Shown here in pieces: positions 1 to 9,205 of a DNA stretch of 64,000 nt. How positions within the stretch are numbered: the first letter of the stretch is position 1; each line of letters opens with the position of its first letter. The translations under genes and the position numbers were made by a program. Source of the DNA: Jiangella endophytica (GTDB lineage Bacteria; Actinomycetota; Actinomycetes; Jiangellales; Jiangellaceae); NCBI RefSeq assembly GCF_003427025.1, contig NZ_QVAI01000001.1:682001-746000 (forward strand), written 5' to 3'. Below the pieces are notes generated by a model. The model had not been told where the DNA came from. It did not search any database and saw nothing but the letters and a program-made list of their open reading frames with translations.

Positions 1-2187
1 GGCGGCGGAGTCCCGGTCGAAGTAGACGAAGAAGTCGAGCTGCGCCAGGAACGTGCGCACGTCCACCTGGTCGTCGTAGGAGACCCAGTTCGGCGGGAGC
101 GCCGAGCCGCCCAGGACACGGGCCGGAGTCCGGTGCCCGCCGTGCAGCCGGACGTCGATCTCGTCGCCGTCGGGATAGGCGGCCAGCAGGTCTCGCCGCT
201 TGGCCGGCCAGTGGCTCGCATGGTCCGGGACGTGCCGCCCGACGACCGGGCGGCCGGGGCCGGGCCGCCGCACGTGCACCGTCAGACCGGCCGGCTCGAA
301 CGGCCGGATCAGCGGCTCCGCGGCGATCTCGCCGAACCCGCCGGACTCGAGCGCCGTGCCGACCCGGGCGCTGCGCGGTACCCAGACGGGCTTGCGACCG
401 AACAGCCGCTGCGCGTTCTCGGCAACGTCCTCGGCGCGGTGGGTGCGGCCCTCCTCGCGCAGCGACACCTCGTCGACCAGGACGGCGACCCGCTCGGCCG
501 CCAGCCCGCGGCCGTCGACGTCGGGGGCGAACTGCAGCGCCGCCGGGTCCTGCACCAGCAGCAGCCGGGTGGCGGCGGGCTGCGTGGCGTGTGAGACCGA
601 CACCTCGCCCGCGGCGACCAGATCGAGCACGCGCGCGTCCATCGCCTGGTGGTACCCGTGCCTGGGCGGCGGCTCCAGCGTCTCGCCCTGTGCCACCGCG
701 ACGCGCAGCCCGGCTCCGGTCATGGCCCGCAGATCGGCGATGACGGCGTCCGGGTTCCGTTTCCCGCGCCGCCAGTCGCCCAGGACGACGACGTCATACG
801 CGGGCTCGGGTGGCGGCTCGGGCAGCGACGACCACGACGGGTCCGGCAGCGGCAGCATTCGTGCCGCCGGGGCGCCGTTGTAGCGGGCCGGCGCCGACCC
901 GTCGCGGATGCGCCGGTTCCGCTCGCGGTAGGCGTCGCGGTACAGCGTCCGGGTCCAGTGCAGCCAGCCCGGGGAGACGTGCCCGCGCGACAGCGAATCG
1001 GCTCGCACCTGGTAGACGGCGAGCGGCAGCGACGGCGGCAGGTCCAGCACCGAGCCGGGCGCGGCAGCGGTCAGCCGCTCGGGGTACTCGACGTCGGCCG
1101 AGCGGCGCACCGCGTCGAAGTACCCGGCCAGCTGCAGCGCCGCGTCCCGGCGAAACAGCAGCGACGACGCGTTGACCCGGCCCGGCGGGTACCCGGGGTA
1201 GCTGAAGGTGAGGTCGGGGAAGGCCCGCAGCGTGTGGCTGCGCGTCGCCAGCAGCCGTGGGTCGGTGAGCAGCGGCTCCAACTGCCGTTCCAGCCGGCGC
1301 GGGTGGGACCAGTCGTCGAAGTCCTGGAACGTGACGAACTCGCCGCGGGCGTGGTCCAGAGCCAGGTTGCGGGCCAGATAGGTGCCACCGTTGGCCGGCG
1401 TGCGCAGGACACGCACCCGCTCGTCCAGCGCGGCGACCTCGTCGACGACGGCGGCGAACTCCGGTGGCGACGCATCGTCGACGACGAGCAGCTCGAGGTC
1501 ACGCCAGCTCTGGCCGAGGATCGACCGGGCGGCGGCGAGGATCCCGGGGCCGGGCCGGTAGGCGGACATCACGACGGTCACCGTGCCACTGCCGGTGGCC
1601 GGTGCGGACGCCGTCGCGGCCAGCCGCTCGAACGGCGTCCCCGCAGCGTCGTCGACGGTCACCGGCTCCAGGCCGGCATCGGCGAACGGCGCCGTGAGCC
1701 GCGACCCCCAGTCGCCGGCCGGCGGCTCCTCGATGAGGAACGGGTTGACGGCGTCGGTCGTCAGGGCCCAGCGCACCGGCTCGGACAGCTCGGCCACGTC
1801 GAGCAGCTCGGTCAGCCGCCCGGGCGCGTCTCGCAGCGTGAGCTGGGCGTACAGCTCGGCCGACGCCGCGTCGAAGGCCTCGATGCCATGCCGGTCCCGG
1901 ACGAGGTCGTAGGCGGCCAGCGCCGCGCCGGGGTCGGTGGCGCCGCGGCTCAGCGCGGCGATCCTTGCCAGCGCGAGCAGCCAGGCCGGGTCGGCATCGG
2001 CCGGGACGGTGCCGGCGTGCAGCCGGTCGAACAGCTCGGCCCGGTCGACGCCGCCGGCCAGCCGGGCGACCAGCTCCGCGGCCTGCGAGCTGCCGATCCG
2101 CACGACGGTAGCGGCAAGCGCGCTCGGCGTGCTGCTGCGTGCGAGCCGGGCGCCGAGCTGGTCGAGGAACGCGGTGTCGGCGCTCAT
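1..2187 (-). CDS. Two-domain glycosyltransferase (GT2 plus GT4-like C-terminus), 3' end outside window
   Basis: Reads leftward from an ATG at 2187 without a stop for 729 codons, so the C-terminus lies beyond base 1. Residues 1-180 are helical and repeat-like. Residues about 200-400 form a family-2 glycosyltransferase domain: VTVVMSAYRPGPG, then ILGQSWRDLELLVVDDAS, then the acidic metal/nucleotide-sugar motif QDFDDWSHPRRL. After about residue 480 a second module starts, ending at the window edge with the motif LDFFVYF. The same motif and surroundings recur in the glycosyltransferase at 18643-20838 (WPADAATLRAVYP / LDFFVYFHNPRWVEAF), so this is a GT2-GT4-like fusion. It starts 10 nt after the stop of the upstream glycosyltransferase and is probably co-transcribed with it. 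Cytoplasmic; likely adds sugars to a surface polymer. The substrate cannot be read from the sequence. Confidence 0.85.
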   Translation of the reverse strand, partial: MSADTAFLDQLGARLARSSTPSALAATVVRIGSSQAAELVARLAGGVDRAELFDRLHAGTVPADADPAWLLALARIAALSRGATDPGAALAAYDLVRDRHGIEAFDAASAELYAQLTLRDAPGRLTELLDVAELSEPVRWALTTDAVNPFLIEEPPAGDWGSRLTAPFADAGLEPVTVDDAAGTPFERLAATASAPATGSGTVTVVMSAYRPGPGILAAARSILGQSWRDLELLVVDDASPPEFAAVVDEVAALDERVRVLRTPANGGTYLARNLALDHARGEFVTFQDFDDWSHPRRLERQLEPLLTDPRLLATRSHTLRAFPDLTFSYPGYPPGRVNASSLLFRRDAALQLAGYFDAVRRSADVEYPERLTAAAPGSVLDLPPSLPLAVYQVRADSLSRGHVSPGWLHWTRTLYRDAYRERNRRIRDGSAPARYNGAPAARMLPLPDPSWSSLPEPPPEPAYDVVVLGDWRRGKRNPDAVIADLRAMTGAGLRVAVAQGETLEPPPRHGYHQAMDARVLDLVAAGEVSVSHATQPAATRLLLVQDPAALQFAPDVDGRGLAAERVAVLVDEVSLREEGRTHRAEDVAENAQRLFGRKPVWVPRSARVGTALESGGFGEIAAEPLIRPFEPAGLTVHVRRPGPGRPVVGRHVPDHASHWPAKRRDLLAAYPDGDEIDVRLHGGHRTPARVLGGSALPPNWVSYDDQVDVRTFLAQLDFFVYFDRDSAA

Positions 2188-2197
2188 ACGTGACGGT

Positions 2198-3988
2198 TCA
2201 ACCCCGGCTCCGGCCGGTGACGGCGGCGTAGACGGTCGCGTAGCGCGCGGCGTTGGAGGACCACTGCCGTTCCGCGACGACCCAGTCGCGCGCCCGCTTG
2301 GCCAGCTCGCGCCGGGCGTCGGCGTCGTCGCGGAGGTCGGCCAGCACCCGGGCGAGTGCGTCGGCATCGCCCGGCGGGAACGAGCGGCCGCGCTCGCCGT
2401 CGCCGGCGATCTCGAGCAGCGGATCCAGCGCGGACACGACGACCGGGATGCCCGCCGCCATGGCCTCGAACGGCTTGAGCGGCGTGACCAGCCGGGCGGC
2501 GCGCTCGGAGATGCGTGGCACGACGAACACGTCGAGCAGCCGGTAGTAGTCCAGGACGCGGTCGTGCGGGACGCGGCCGGTGAACAGCACCGCGTCGCCG
2601 GCGCCCTCCTTCGCCGCGAGCTCCTCGAGCTCGCCGCGACGGTCGCCGTCGCCGACGATCAGCGCGACCGCAGGCACGCCGTCGGCCCGCAACCGCGCGG
2701 CGGCGCGGATCAGCGTCTCGTGGCCCTCGCGGCGGTGATCCAGGTTGCTCACGTAGCCGAACACGAACCGGTCGTTCAGCCCCAGTTCCTCGGCGAGGTC
2801 GTCGGGCCGCGGGCCGGGCTGGAACGCGGCGACGTCCACACCGTTGGGCACGACGTGGACCTTGGCGGCGTCGATGCCGCGCGACACGATCTCGGCGCGC
2901 ATCGACTCGCTGAGCGTCACGACGGCGTCGGCCTCGCGCATGCAGCGGGTCTCGGTGGCGATGCGGCGCTCGTACAGCTCGCCGCGTTCGTTCCACGCCG
3001 ACTCCCGGCTCCACAGCGACTCGAAGAAGCCGCGCACCTCGTACACGAACGGCAGCTCGAAGGCGCGGGCCAGGGCCAGGCCGACGAGCGCCGGCTCGTA
3101 TCCCCGGTGCCCCGAGTGGGCGTGGACGACCGACGGCGCCACCTCGGCCACGCGCGCGGCTGCGGCCGCGGTGTAGGCATCGAGGAAGACGTCTGGCGGC
3201 CCTTTGAGCAGTTGCTTCGTGGTCGCGCCGAGGTGGTGGTGCGGGCTGCCGGACAGGGTCTCGGTGGCCGGGAGCTCGGCGCCGTCGGCCGGGAAGCCGA
3301 GCGCGGTGACGACGATCGGGTCGAGGCCGGCCGCCCGCTGGCTGTCGACCAGGTACTGGCTACGCATCGTGTAGCCGCTCTGGCGGTACGGCATCGCGGC
3401 CTTCAGCAGGTGCAGGATCCGGCCCTCGACCGGGGCGACCGGCGCGAGCCCGGCCGGGACCGCCGGCAGCCAGTCCGGCTCGGTCTCGCGGATGCGGCCG
3501 GCGACGTTGCGCAGCTGGGCGTGCCGGGACGGCGAGTCGTCGGCGCGCACCAGGGCCTCGGCCGCGAGCCGCTGCAGGCTCAGCGCGCCGGCCCGGGCGA
3601 ACGCGTGCCGGGCGGCCTCCAGGAACTCGATGTCGCGAGCCTTCAGGGGCAGCAGCGCCGCGGCGAACGCGATGGCCCGGTCGTGCGCGCCCTGGTCGCT
3701 GAGCTGCTGCAGCTTCGCGAGATCGGCGCCGGCCAGCCGGCCGGTGCCCGTCGCGCGGAACCCGCGCCAGAACTCGCGGGGATAGCGGCCGAGCCGCCAG
3801 CCGTGGCGACGTGCGCGGGTCAGGCCACGGGACATCCGCTGCGGCAGCGGGCGGGACCGCTCGACGGTGGCGGTCAGCTTGCCGACCTGGCGGTACAGCT
3901 CACGGAGCTCGATGAGGGCGCCGTCGGCGATCAGCTGTTTCGCCGCAGCGTGCGTCGACGATTCGTCGCTGTTCCCATCCGGGGCCAT
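2198..3988 (-). CDS. Family 4 glycosyltransferase with helical N-terminal extension
   Basis: A 596-residue protein starting at ATG 3988; the open frame continues upstream only across wecB, which is on the other strand. Residues 15-170 are alpha-helical and resemble a repeat scaffold. A GT-B fold follows: an acceptor-side half with ILHLLKAAMPYRQSGY, FVYEVRGFFESLW and VVPNGVD, and a donor half with FGYVSNLDHRREG, LIVGDGDRR and LVTPLKPFEAMAAGIPVV, the usual GT4 nucleotide-sugar signature. It is a clear paralogue of the gene at 9206-11416, which has the corresponding segment SVLSQSLPIRSGGYATRS. It is divergent from wecB across 75 nt and is followed after 10 nt by another glycosyltransferase. The specific sugar is unknown. 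Confidence 0.9.
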   Translation of the reverse strand: MAPDGNSDESSTHAAAKQLIADGALIELRELYRQVGKLTATVERSRPLPQRMSRGLTRARRHGWRLGRYPREFWRGFRATGTGRLAGADLAKLQQLSDQGAHDRAIAFAAALLPLKARDIEFLEAARHAFARAGALSLQRLAAEALVRADDSPSRHAQLRNVAGRIRETEPDWLPAVPAGLAPVAPVEGRILHLLKAAMPYRQSGYTMRSQYLVDSQRAAGLDPIVVTALGFPADGAELPATETLSGSPHHHLGATTKQLLKGPPDVFLDAYTAAAAARVAEVAPSVVHAHSGHRGYEPALVGLALARAFELPFVYEVRGFFESLWSRESAWNERGELYERRIATETRCMREADAVVTLSESMRAEIVSRGIDAAKVHVVPNGVDVAAFQPGPRPDDLAEELGLNDRFVFGYVSNLDHRREGHETLIRAAARLRADGVPAVALIVGDGDRRGELEELAAKEGAGDAVLFTGRVPHDRVLDYYRLLDVFVVPRISERAARLVTPLKPFEAMAAGIPVVVSALDPLLEIAGDGERGRSFPPGDADALARVLADLRDDADARRELAKRARDWVVAERQWSSNAARYATVYAAVTGRSRG

Positions 3989-4063
3989 GGTCGGGGAGGA
4001 TACCCTGTGCGCTGATCGCGCCGTCGCGCTGCGCAAAACGGTTACAACAGATGGAAGGTCCCA

Positions 4064-5176
4064 TTGTCCAGCGAACTCGTCATTCACGTCACCGGCGCGC
4101 GCCCCAACTTCCCGAAGGCCGCCCCCGTCATCCGGGCGCTCGAGGCCTTGGGGGTCGCGCAGGAGCTCGTGCACACGGGCCAGCACTACGACGACGCCAT
4201 GGCCAAGGTGTTCTTCCGTCAGCTCGCACTGCCGCAGCCCGACGTCGACCTCGGCGTCGGCTCGGGCTCGCATGCCCGCCAGACCGCGGCGATCATGACC
4301 GGTCTCGAGGAGCTCTTCCTCGAGCGCCGCCCGGCGCTGGTGGTCGTCTACGGCGACGTGAACTCGACCGTCGGCGCGGCGCTCGTCGCGGCCAAGCTCG
4401 GCATCGCCATCGCCCACGTCGAGGCCGGGCTGCGCAGCTTCGACCGGACGATGCCCGAGGAGATCAACCGGGTCGTCACCGACCAGCTGGCCGACCTGCT
4501 CTTCGCCACCAGCCCCGACGCGCTGACCCACCTCGGCAACGAGGGCGTGCGGGCGGGCCGGGTGCACTTCGTCGGCAACCCCATGATCGACACGCTCCTG
4601 GCCAATCTGGACCGGTTCGACGCCGACCAGGCCCGCCGCGACCACGGGCTGACCGGTGACTACGTCGTCGCCACGCTGCACCGCCCGGGCAACGTCGACG
4701 ACCCCGCCGACGCCGCCGAGCTGGTCAAGGCCATGCACTCGGTGGCCGACCTCGCCGAGATCGTCGTCCCGCTGCACCCGCGCGGACGCGCCCGGCTGGA
4801 GGCCGCCGGCCTGTTCGCGCACGACCGCCTGCGGGTCATCGACCCGCTCGGCTACGTCGAGTTCCTCGGCCTCGTGCGCGGCGCGAACGCGGTGGTCACC
4901 GACTCCGGCGGCGTCCAGGAGGAGACCACGATCCTCGGCGTGCCGTGCCTGACCCTGCGGCCCAACACCGAGCGGCCGGTGACCATCACCCACGGGACGA
5001 ACCGCCTGGTCACCAGAGCCGACCTCGGCTTCGTCGCCAGCCAGGTGCTGTCGGCCGGGCGCTCGACGGACTGGCCGGTGCCGCCGCTGTGGGACGGCAA
5101 GGCCGGTGAGCGCATCGCGGCGATCATCGCGGCGTTCGTCGATGGCAAGGGGGCTGCAGGGGAGGGTCGTGGCTAG
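4064..5176 (+). CDS. wecB: UDP-N-acetylglucosamine 2-epimerase (non-hydrolysing)
   Basis: Interconverts UDP-GlcNAc and UDP-ManNAc in the cytoplasm, the entry step for ManNAc-containing wall polymers. The 370 residues match the family length, and its signature blocks are all present in order: TGARPNFPKAAPVI at the N-terminus, TGQHYD, VVYGDVNST, HVEAGLRSFDRTMPEEINR, DSGGVQEE and LRPNTERPVT. The start is a TTG preceded by GGAAGG; no better ATG or GTG start fits. The next gene (membrane acyltransferase) overlaps its 3' end by 8 nt, so epimerase, acyltransferase and glycosyltransferase are translationally linked. This argues that ManNAc is a building block of the polymer made by this cluster (inference). 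Confidence 0.95.
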   Translation: MSSELVIHVTGARPNFPKAAPVIRALEALGVAQELVHTGQHYDDAMAKVFFRQLALPQPDVDLGVGSGSHARQTAAIMTGLEELFLERRPALVVVYGDVNSTVGAALVAAKLGIAIAHVEAGLRSFDRTMPEEINRVVTDQLADLLFATSPDALTHLGNEGVRAGRVHFVGNPMIDTLLANLDRFDADQARRDHGLTGDYVVATLHRPGNVDDPADAAELVKAMHSVADLAEIVVPLHPRGRARLEAAGLFAHDRLRVIDPLGYVEFLGLVRGANAVVTDSGGVQEETTILGVPCLTLRPNTERPVTITHGTNRLVTRADLGFVASQVLSAGRSTDWPVPPLWDGKAGERIAAIIAAFVDGKGAAGEGRG

Positions 5177-7268
5177 CATCGCCCCCTCGTACCAGCCGAC
5201 CCGGCGGCGGGTTCCGGACCGCCCGCCGCCACCGCGATTCCGGCCCGACGTCGAGGGTATGCGCGCCGTCGCCGTCGGCATGGTGCTGATCTACCACGCG
5301 GGCGTCGGCTTCGTCCCCGGCGGTTTCGCCGGCGTGGACGTCTTCTTCGTCATCTCCGGGTTCCTCATCACCGGCATGCTCATCCGCGAGGTGGAGCAGA
5401 CCGGGACGGTGTCGCTCGCGCAGTTCTACGCGCGCCGGGCCAAGCGCCTGCTGCCCGCCGCGGCGCTGGTCCTGGGCGTCACCGCGGTGCTGACCTTCCT
5501 GATCGCGCCGACCATCGACCGGCGGGTCTTCGGCGGCGACATCGCCGCGGCCGCCCTGTACTTCGTCAACTGGCGGCTGGCCGACCGGTCGGTCGACTAC
5601 CTCGCCGAGGACGTCGGCCCGTCGCCGGTCCAGCACTTCTGGTCGCTCGCGGTCGAGGAGCAGTTCTACCTGGTCTGGCCGCTGTTCATCCTGCTCATCG
5701 CGCTGTGGGTGCGCCGCAACAACGAGCCGCCGCGGGCCTGGATGGGCGTCGGCCTCGCGGCGGTCGCGGTGCCGTCGTTCGTCTGGTCGGTCTACCTCAC
5801 CTCGTCGAACCCGTCGACGGCGTTCTTCGTGTCGACGACGCGCCTGTGGGAGCTGGCCGTGGGCGCCGGCGTCGCGTTGGGCATGCCCGTGCTGGCCCGC
5901 CTGCGCCAATCCGTTGCCGCCTGGATCGCCTGGGCCGGGCTCGGCGCCGTCGGCCTGTCCGCGTTCCTCATCACCACAGAGACCCCCTGGCCCGGCTCCG
6001 CGGCGCTGCTTCCGGTCCTGGGCACCGCCGCGGTGATCGCCGGTGGCGCCGCCGCGGGCCGCCGAGGGCCGCTCGTCCTGCTGGGCATCCCGCTGTTCGT
6101 GTGGATCGGCGGGCTCTCGTACTCCCTGTACCTGTGGCACTGGCCGCTGATCGTGCTGGCCACCGCACAGTGGGGTGAGCTGCGGGCCTGGCAGGGCCTG
6201 CTGATCGTCGCCTTCTCGTTCCTGCCGGCCTGGCTGGCCTACAAGTTCGTCGAGAACCCCCTCCGGCACGCCCGGTCGATGGTCCGGTCGCCGCGGTTCG
6301 CGCTGAGCATGGGAGCGAACCTCACGCTGGCCGGCATCGCGGCCGGCCTCGCGCTGGCGCTGTCGATGCCCCAGGTCTCGGCGCCGCCGGCGAACGCTCA
6401 GGCCGCGCCGGGCGCCGCCGTCCTCGACGCCGCCGACCCCCGCTCCGACCCCGACGGCGAGCCCGTCGACGAGGCCGACTGGATCACGCCCGACCCGCTG
6501 TCCGCCCCGGAGGACGTCCCGCCGGCCTACGACGAGGGCTGCCAGGTCAGCATCGAGTCCGCGGAGGTGGTCGCCTGCGAGTACGGCGACCCGGACGGCG
6601 ACGTCACCATCGCGTTGGTCGGCGACTCCAAGGCGCTGCAGTGGATCACCGCGCTGGACACCGTCGGGCAGCAGAACGGCTGGCGCATCGTCACCTACAC
6701 GAAGTCGACCTGCTCGTTCACCACGGCCACGCTCAGCACGAGCCGTGAGGTCTTCCAGTCGTGCACGGACTGGAACGAGGCCGTCACCGATCAACTGCGC
6801 GACGACCCGCCCGACCTCGTGCTGACGTCGCAGGGACGCAACCGCGCGCTCAGCGATCCGGACGACCCGGGCAAGGGCGAGACCGTCGGCCCGATGGTCG
6901 ACGGCCTGAAGGAGCGCTGGGGCCAACTGGTCGACGCGGGCATCGCGGTCGCCGTCCTGGCCGACACCCCTCAGCCGGGCTCGGACGTGTACTCCTGCGT
7001 CGCCGAGAACCCCGACCAGCTGACCGAGTGCGCGTTCGACCGTGGTCCGGCCATCGAGGACAGCGCGGCCGAGACCCAGAGCCGCGCGGTCGAGGAGTTC
7101 GGCGAGGCCAGCTGGATCAACCTGAACAACTACATCTGCCCCGCCGACTCGTGCGCGCCGGTCATCGGCAACGTGCTGATCTACCGGCAGGGCTCCCATC
7201 TCACCGTCACCTACGTGAACACGCTGGCACCCCGCCTCGAGGCGGCGCTGGAGGAGATCGTCGAATGA
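5169..7268 (+). CDS. Membrane O-acyltransferase (AT3 family) with C-terminal SGNH domain
   Basis: About 699 residues from GTG 5169, which overlaps the wecB stop and follows a GGGGAGGG run; a longer start inside wecB is possible. Residues about 30-400 are an acyltransferase-3 domain with about ten membrane segments. The family R-X10-H motif is present (EGMRAVAVGMVLIYH), followed by GVDVFFVISGFLITG and VEEQFYLVWPLF. Residues about 470-699 form an extracytoplasmic SGNH-hydrolase-like domain with VGDSKALQW carrying the nucleophile serine and GSHLTVTY carrying the histidine. The Asp expected just before that His (usually YRDxxH) is Gln here. Expected to move acyl groups across the membrane onto surface sugars. 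Paralogue of 12270-14375. Confidence 0.92.
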   Translation: MASIAPSYQPTRRRVPDRPPPPRFRPDVEGMRAVAVGMVLIYHAGVGFVPGGFAGVDVFFVISGFLITGMLIREVEQTGTVSLAQFYARRAKRLLPAAALVLGVTAVLTFLIAPTIDRRVFGGDIAAAALYFVNWRLADRSVDYLAEDVGPSPVQHFWSLAVEEQFYLVWPLFILLIALWVRRNNEPPRAWMGVGLAAVAVPSFVWSVYLTSSNPSTAFFVSTTRLWELAVGAGVALGMPVLARLRQSVAAWIAWAGLGAVGLSAFLITTETPWPGSAALLPVLGTAAVIAGGAAAGRRGPLVLLGIPLFVWIGGLSYSLYLWHWPLIVLATAQWGELRAWQGLLIVAFSFLPAWLAYKFVENPLRHARSMVRSPRFALSMGANLTLAGIAAGLALALSMPQVSAPPANAQAAPGAAVLDAADPRSDPDGEPVDEADWITPDPLSAPEDVPPAYDEGCQVSIESAEVVACEYGDPDGDVTIALVGDSKALQWITALDTVGQQNGWRIVTYTKSTCSFTTATLSTSREVFQSCTDWNEAVTDQLRDDPPDLVLTSQGRNRALSDPDDPGKGETVGPMVDGLKERWGQLVDAGIAVAVLADTPQPGSDVYSCVAENPDQLTECAFDRGPAIEDSAAETQSRAVEEFGEASWINLNNYICPADSCAPVIGNVLIYRQGSHLTVTYVNTLAPRLEAALEEIVE

Positions 7269-9130
7269 GCAGTACTGCACGGGGTGCCGTCCGCCGCCTG
7301 CGCCGGGCGGCTCGCGAGCTGCGCGGCGTGGCGCCGCGCCCGGCCACGCCGACGCCGTCGCCGGCGCCCGCGGCCGTCCCGGCCGACCGCGGTCAGCAGA
7401 TCCGGGAGGTCCGCGACCTGCTGCGCGACCACTTGCCGCGGGAGGCCGTCGCGGCCCGGCCCGGCCTGCGGGTCGCGGTGGCCGCGTCGCCGCGCCTGGC
7501 GGACGCGCTCGCGTGGGAATGGGACCAGACGGTGCTCGAGCCCGGGCAGTGGTCGGGCGTGCTGGAGCCGGCCGGGGCGGAGCTCGTGCTCGTCGAGGCG
7601 CAGTCCGGTCACGTGCCGGGATGGGGTCCCGCGGACGGCGAGCCGGCCCGGCTGGTCGCCGCGGCGGCCGCGCTCGGCCTGCCGGTGGTCGTGTGGGTGA
7701 CGTCGTCGTCCGGCGACACCGCGGGTCTGGACGCGCTGGTCGACGCCGCGGCGGTGGTGTTCGTCGCCGACCCCGCGGCGGCCGTGGCCTGGCGAGAGCA
7801 CAAGCCCGACGCCGTCGTCGAGGTGCTGCCTCCGGCGGCCGCGCCCATGCAGCACTCGCCGGTGCTCGTCGGCGGCTCGGACCGGCGGCCCGGAGCGGCG
7901 GCGTTCGTGTCCGACCAGGGCGCGCTCGATCCGGTCTCGGTGGCCGGCCTGGAGTCGCTGGTCGCGCCGGCCGTCGGCACTCGCGCACTGCCGGAGCTGC
8001 ACGCGTGGCGGGCGCGTGGCCGGCGCGGCGCCGTCGGCGCCGAGGCGGTCCTGCCCGCGGCCGTGAAGCCGGTCGCGGTCGGGTCGACCGTCGCGGAGCT
8101 GTCCGAGCCGATCGTCGACCACTACCGCGTGTTCGTCGATGCCGCCCGCAGCTCGCCGGAGTCGACGTGGTCGCTGCTCGACGCCGCAGCGGCGCAGACC
8201 GCCGTCGTGACCCTGCCGGAGTACCGGGCGGCGCTGCCCGAGGACCTGCGGTCCTACGTCGCGACCGCCGACCAGCCGGTGGCCTTCGGGCGCGAGATCA
8301 TCGCCCGCCTCGCGCAGCCGGAGCTGCGCGACCGCGAAGCGCTGCAACTGCACCGGGCCGTGCTCGCCGGGCACACGCTGGGCCACCGTGTCGACGCGGT
8401 TCTGGCCGCGCTCGGTCGCCCGGTGGCGCCGTTCGACCGCTCGGTGTCCATCGTCGTGCCGACGAACCGCGAGCACGAACTCGACAACGTCTTCGCCAAT
8501 GTCGCCCGCCAGGCGCACCGCGACAACGAGCTGATCCTCGTGTTGCACGGTCTCGGGTTGGACCACGCCGACCTGCACGCCCGGGCGAAGGAGCACGGCG
8601 TCGAACGCCTCCAGGTGATCGACGCCGATTCGTCGGCGGCACTGGGCACCATGATGAACCTCGGCGTCGACGCCGCGAGCGGTCGCTACACGGCGAAGAT
8701 GGACGACGACAACTTCTACGGCCGGCACTACCTCACCGACCTTGTTCATGCGTTCGCCAGCACTGATGCCGGCATCGTCGGCAAATGGGCCCACTATGTA
8801 TGGCTACGTTCGGTCAATGCGGTCGTGCTACGTTATGCCGGCTATCAGCACCGGTACTACCGCCTCGTCCAGGGCGGTTCGATCATGGCCGACACCGAGC
8901 TCGCGAAAGATCTTCGGTTCAGTGACATCCCGCGAGCGGTCGACACCGACTTCCTCAACCGGGCCTGGGCCTCTGGGGTGAGGACCTACTCATCCGATCG
9001 GTTCAACTTCGTCAGCATCAGGGGCACCGATCACGAGGCGCACACCTGGAAGGTGACGGATACGGAAATGATGATCGGCGGTGGACAGGTGGCGTTCTAC
9101 GGCGATCCGCGTGTCCATGTCGATGTGTAA
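7265..9130 (+). CDS. Large glycosyltransferase with C-terminal GT2-like domain
   Basis: A 621-residue protein whose ATG overlaps the stop of the preceding acyltransferase gene (ATGA), which shows translational coupling. After a basic, Ala/Pro-rich N-terminus, residues 50-380 resemble a CgeB/GT4-like nucleotide-sugar fold (AAAVVFVADPAAAVAW, VVEVLPPAAAP). Residues about 395-621 are a family-2-like catalytic domain: SVSIVVPTNREHELDNVFAN, then the acidic KMDDDNFYG motif, GKWAHYVWLRS, LVQGGSIM and IPRAVDTDFL. Such two-part proteins are common in actinobacterial wall-glycan clusters. The last 400 bases are visibly less GC-rich than the rest of the gene. Substrate unknown. Confidence 0.88.
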   Translation: MSSTARGAVRRLRRAARELRGVAPRPATPTPSPAPAAVPADRGQQIREVRDLLRDHLPREAVAARPGLRVAVAASPRLADALAWEWDQTVLEPGQWSGVLEPAGAELVLVEAQSGHVPGWGPADGEPARLVAAAAALGLPVVVWVTSSSGDTAGLDALVDAAAVVFVADPAAAVAWREHKPDAVVEVLPPAAAPMQHSPVLVGGSDRRPGAAAFVSDQGALDPVSVAGLESLVAPAVGTRALPELHAWRARGRRGAVGAEAVLPAAVKPVAVGSTVAELSEPIVDHYRVFVDAARSSPESTWSLLDAAAAQTAVVTLPEYRAALPEDLRSYVATADQPVAFGREIIARLAQPELRDREALQLHRAVLAGHTLGHRVDAVLAALGRPVAPFDRSVSIVVPTNREHELDNVFANVARQAHRDNELILVLHGLGLDHADLHARAKEHGVERLQVIDADSSAALGTMMNLGVDAASGRYTAKMDDDNFYGRHYLTDLVHAFASTDAGIVGKWAHYVWLRSVNAVVLRYAGYQHRYYRLVQGGSIMADTELAKDLRFSDIPRAVDTDFLNRAWASGVRTYSSDRFNFVSIRGTDHEAHTWKVTDTEMMIGGGQVAFYGDPRVHVDV

Positions 9131-9205
9131 AGCGATCAGTAAGTTGCAGTCATCGCGGTTCGGTACCATCGTCGCCGACGCATCGGCAGAACCGGGGATT
9201 CGTAC

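Noticed and set aside
3989-5281. N-terminal extension of the 2198-3988 glycosyltransferase across wecB
   Set aside because: The frame is open but has no glycosyltransferase features, and wecB on the other strand has all family motifs.
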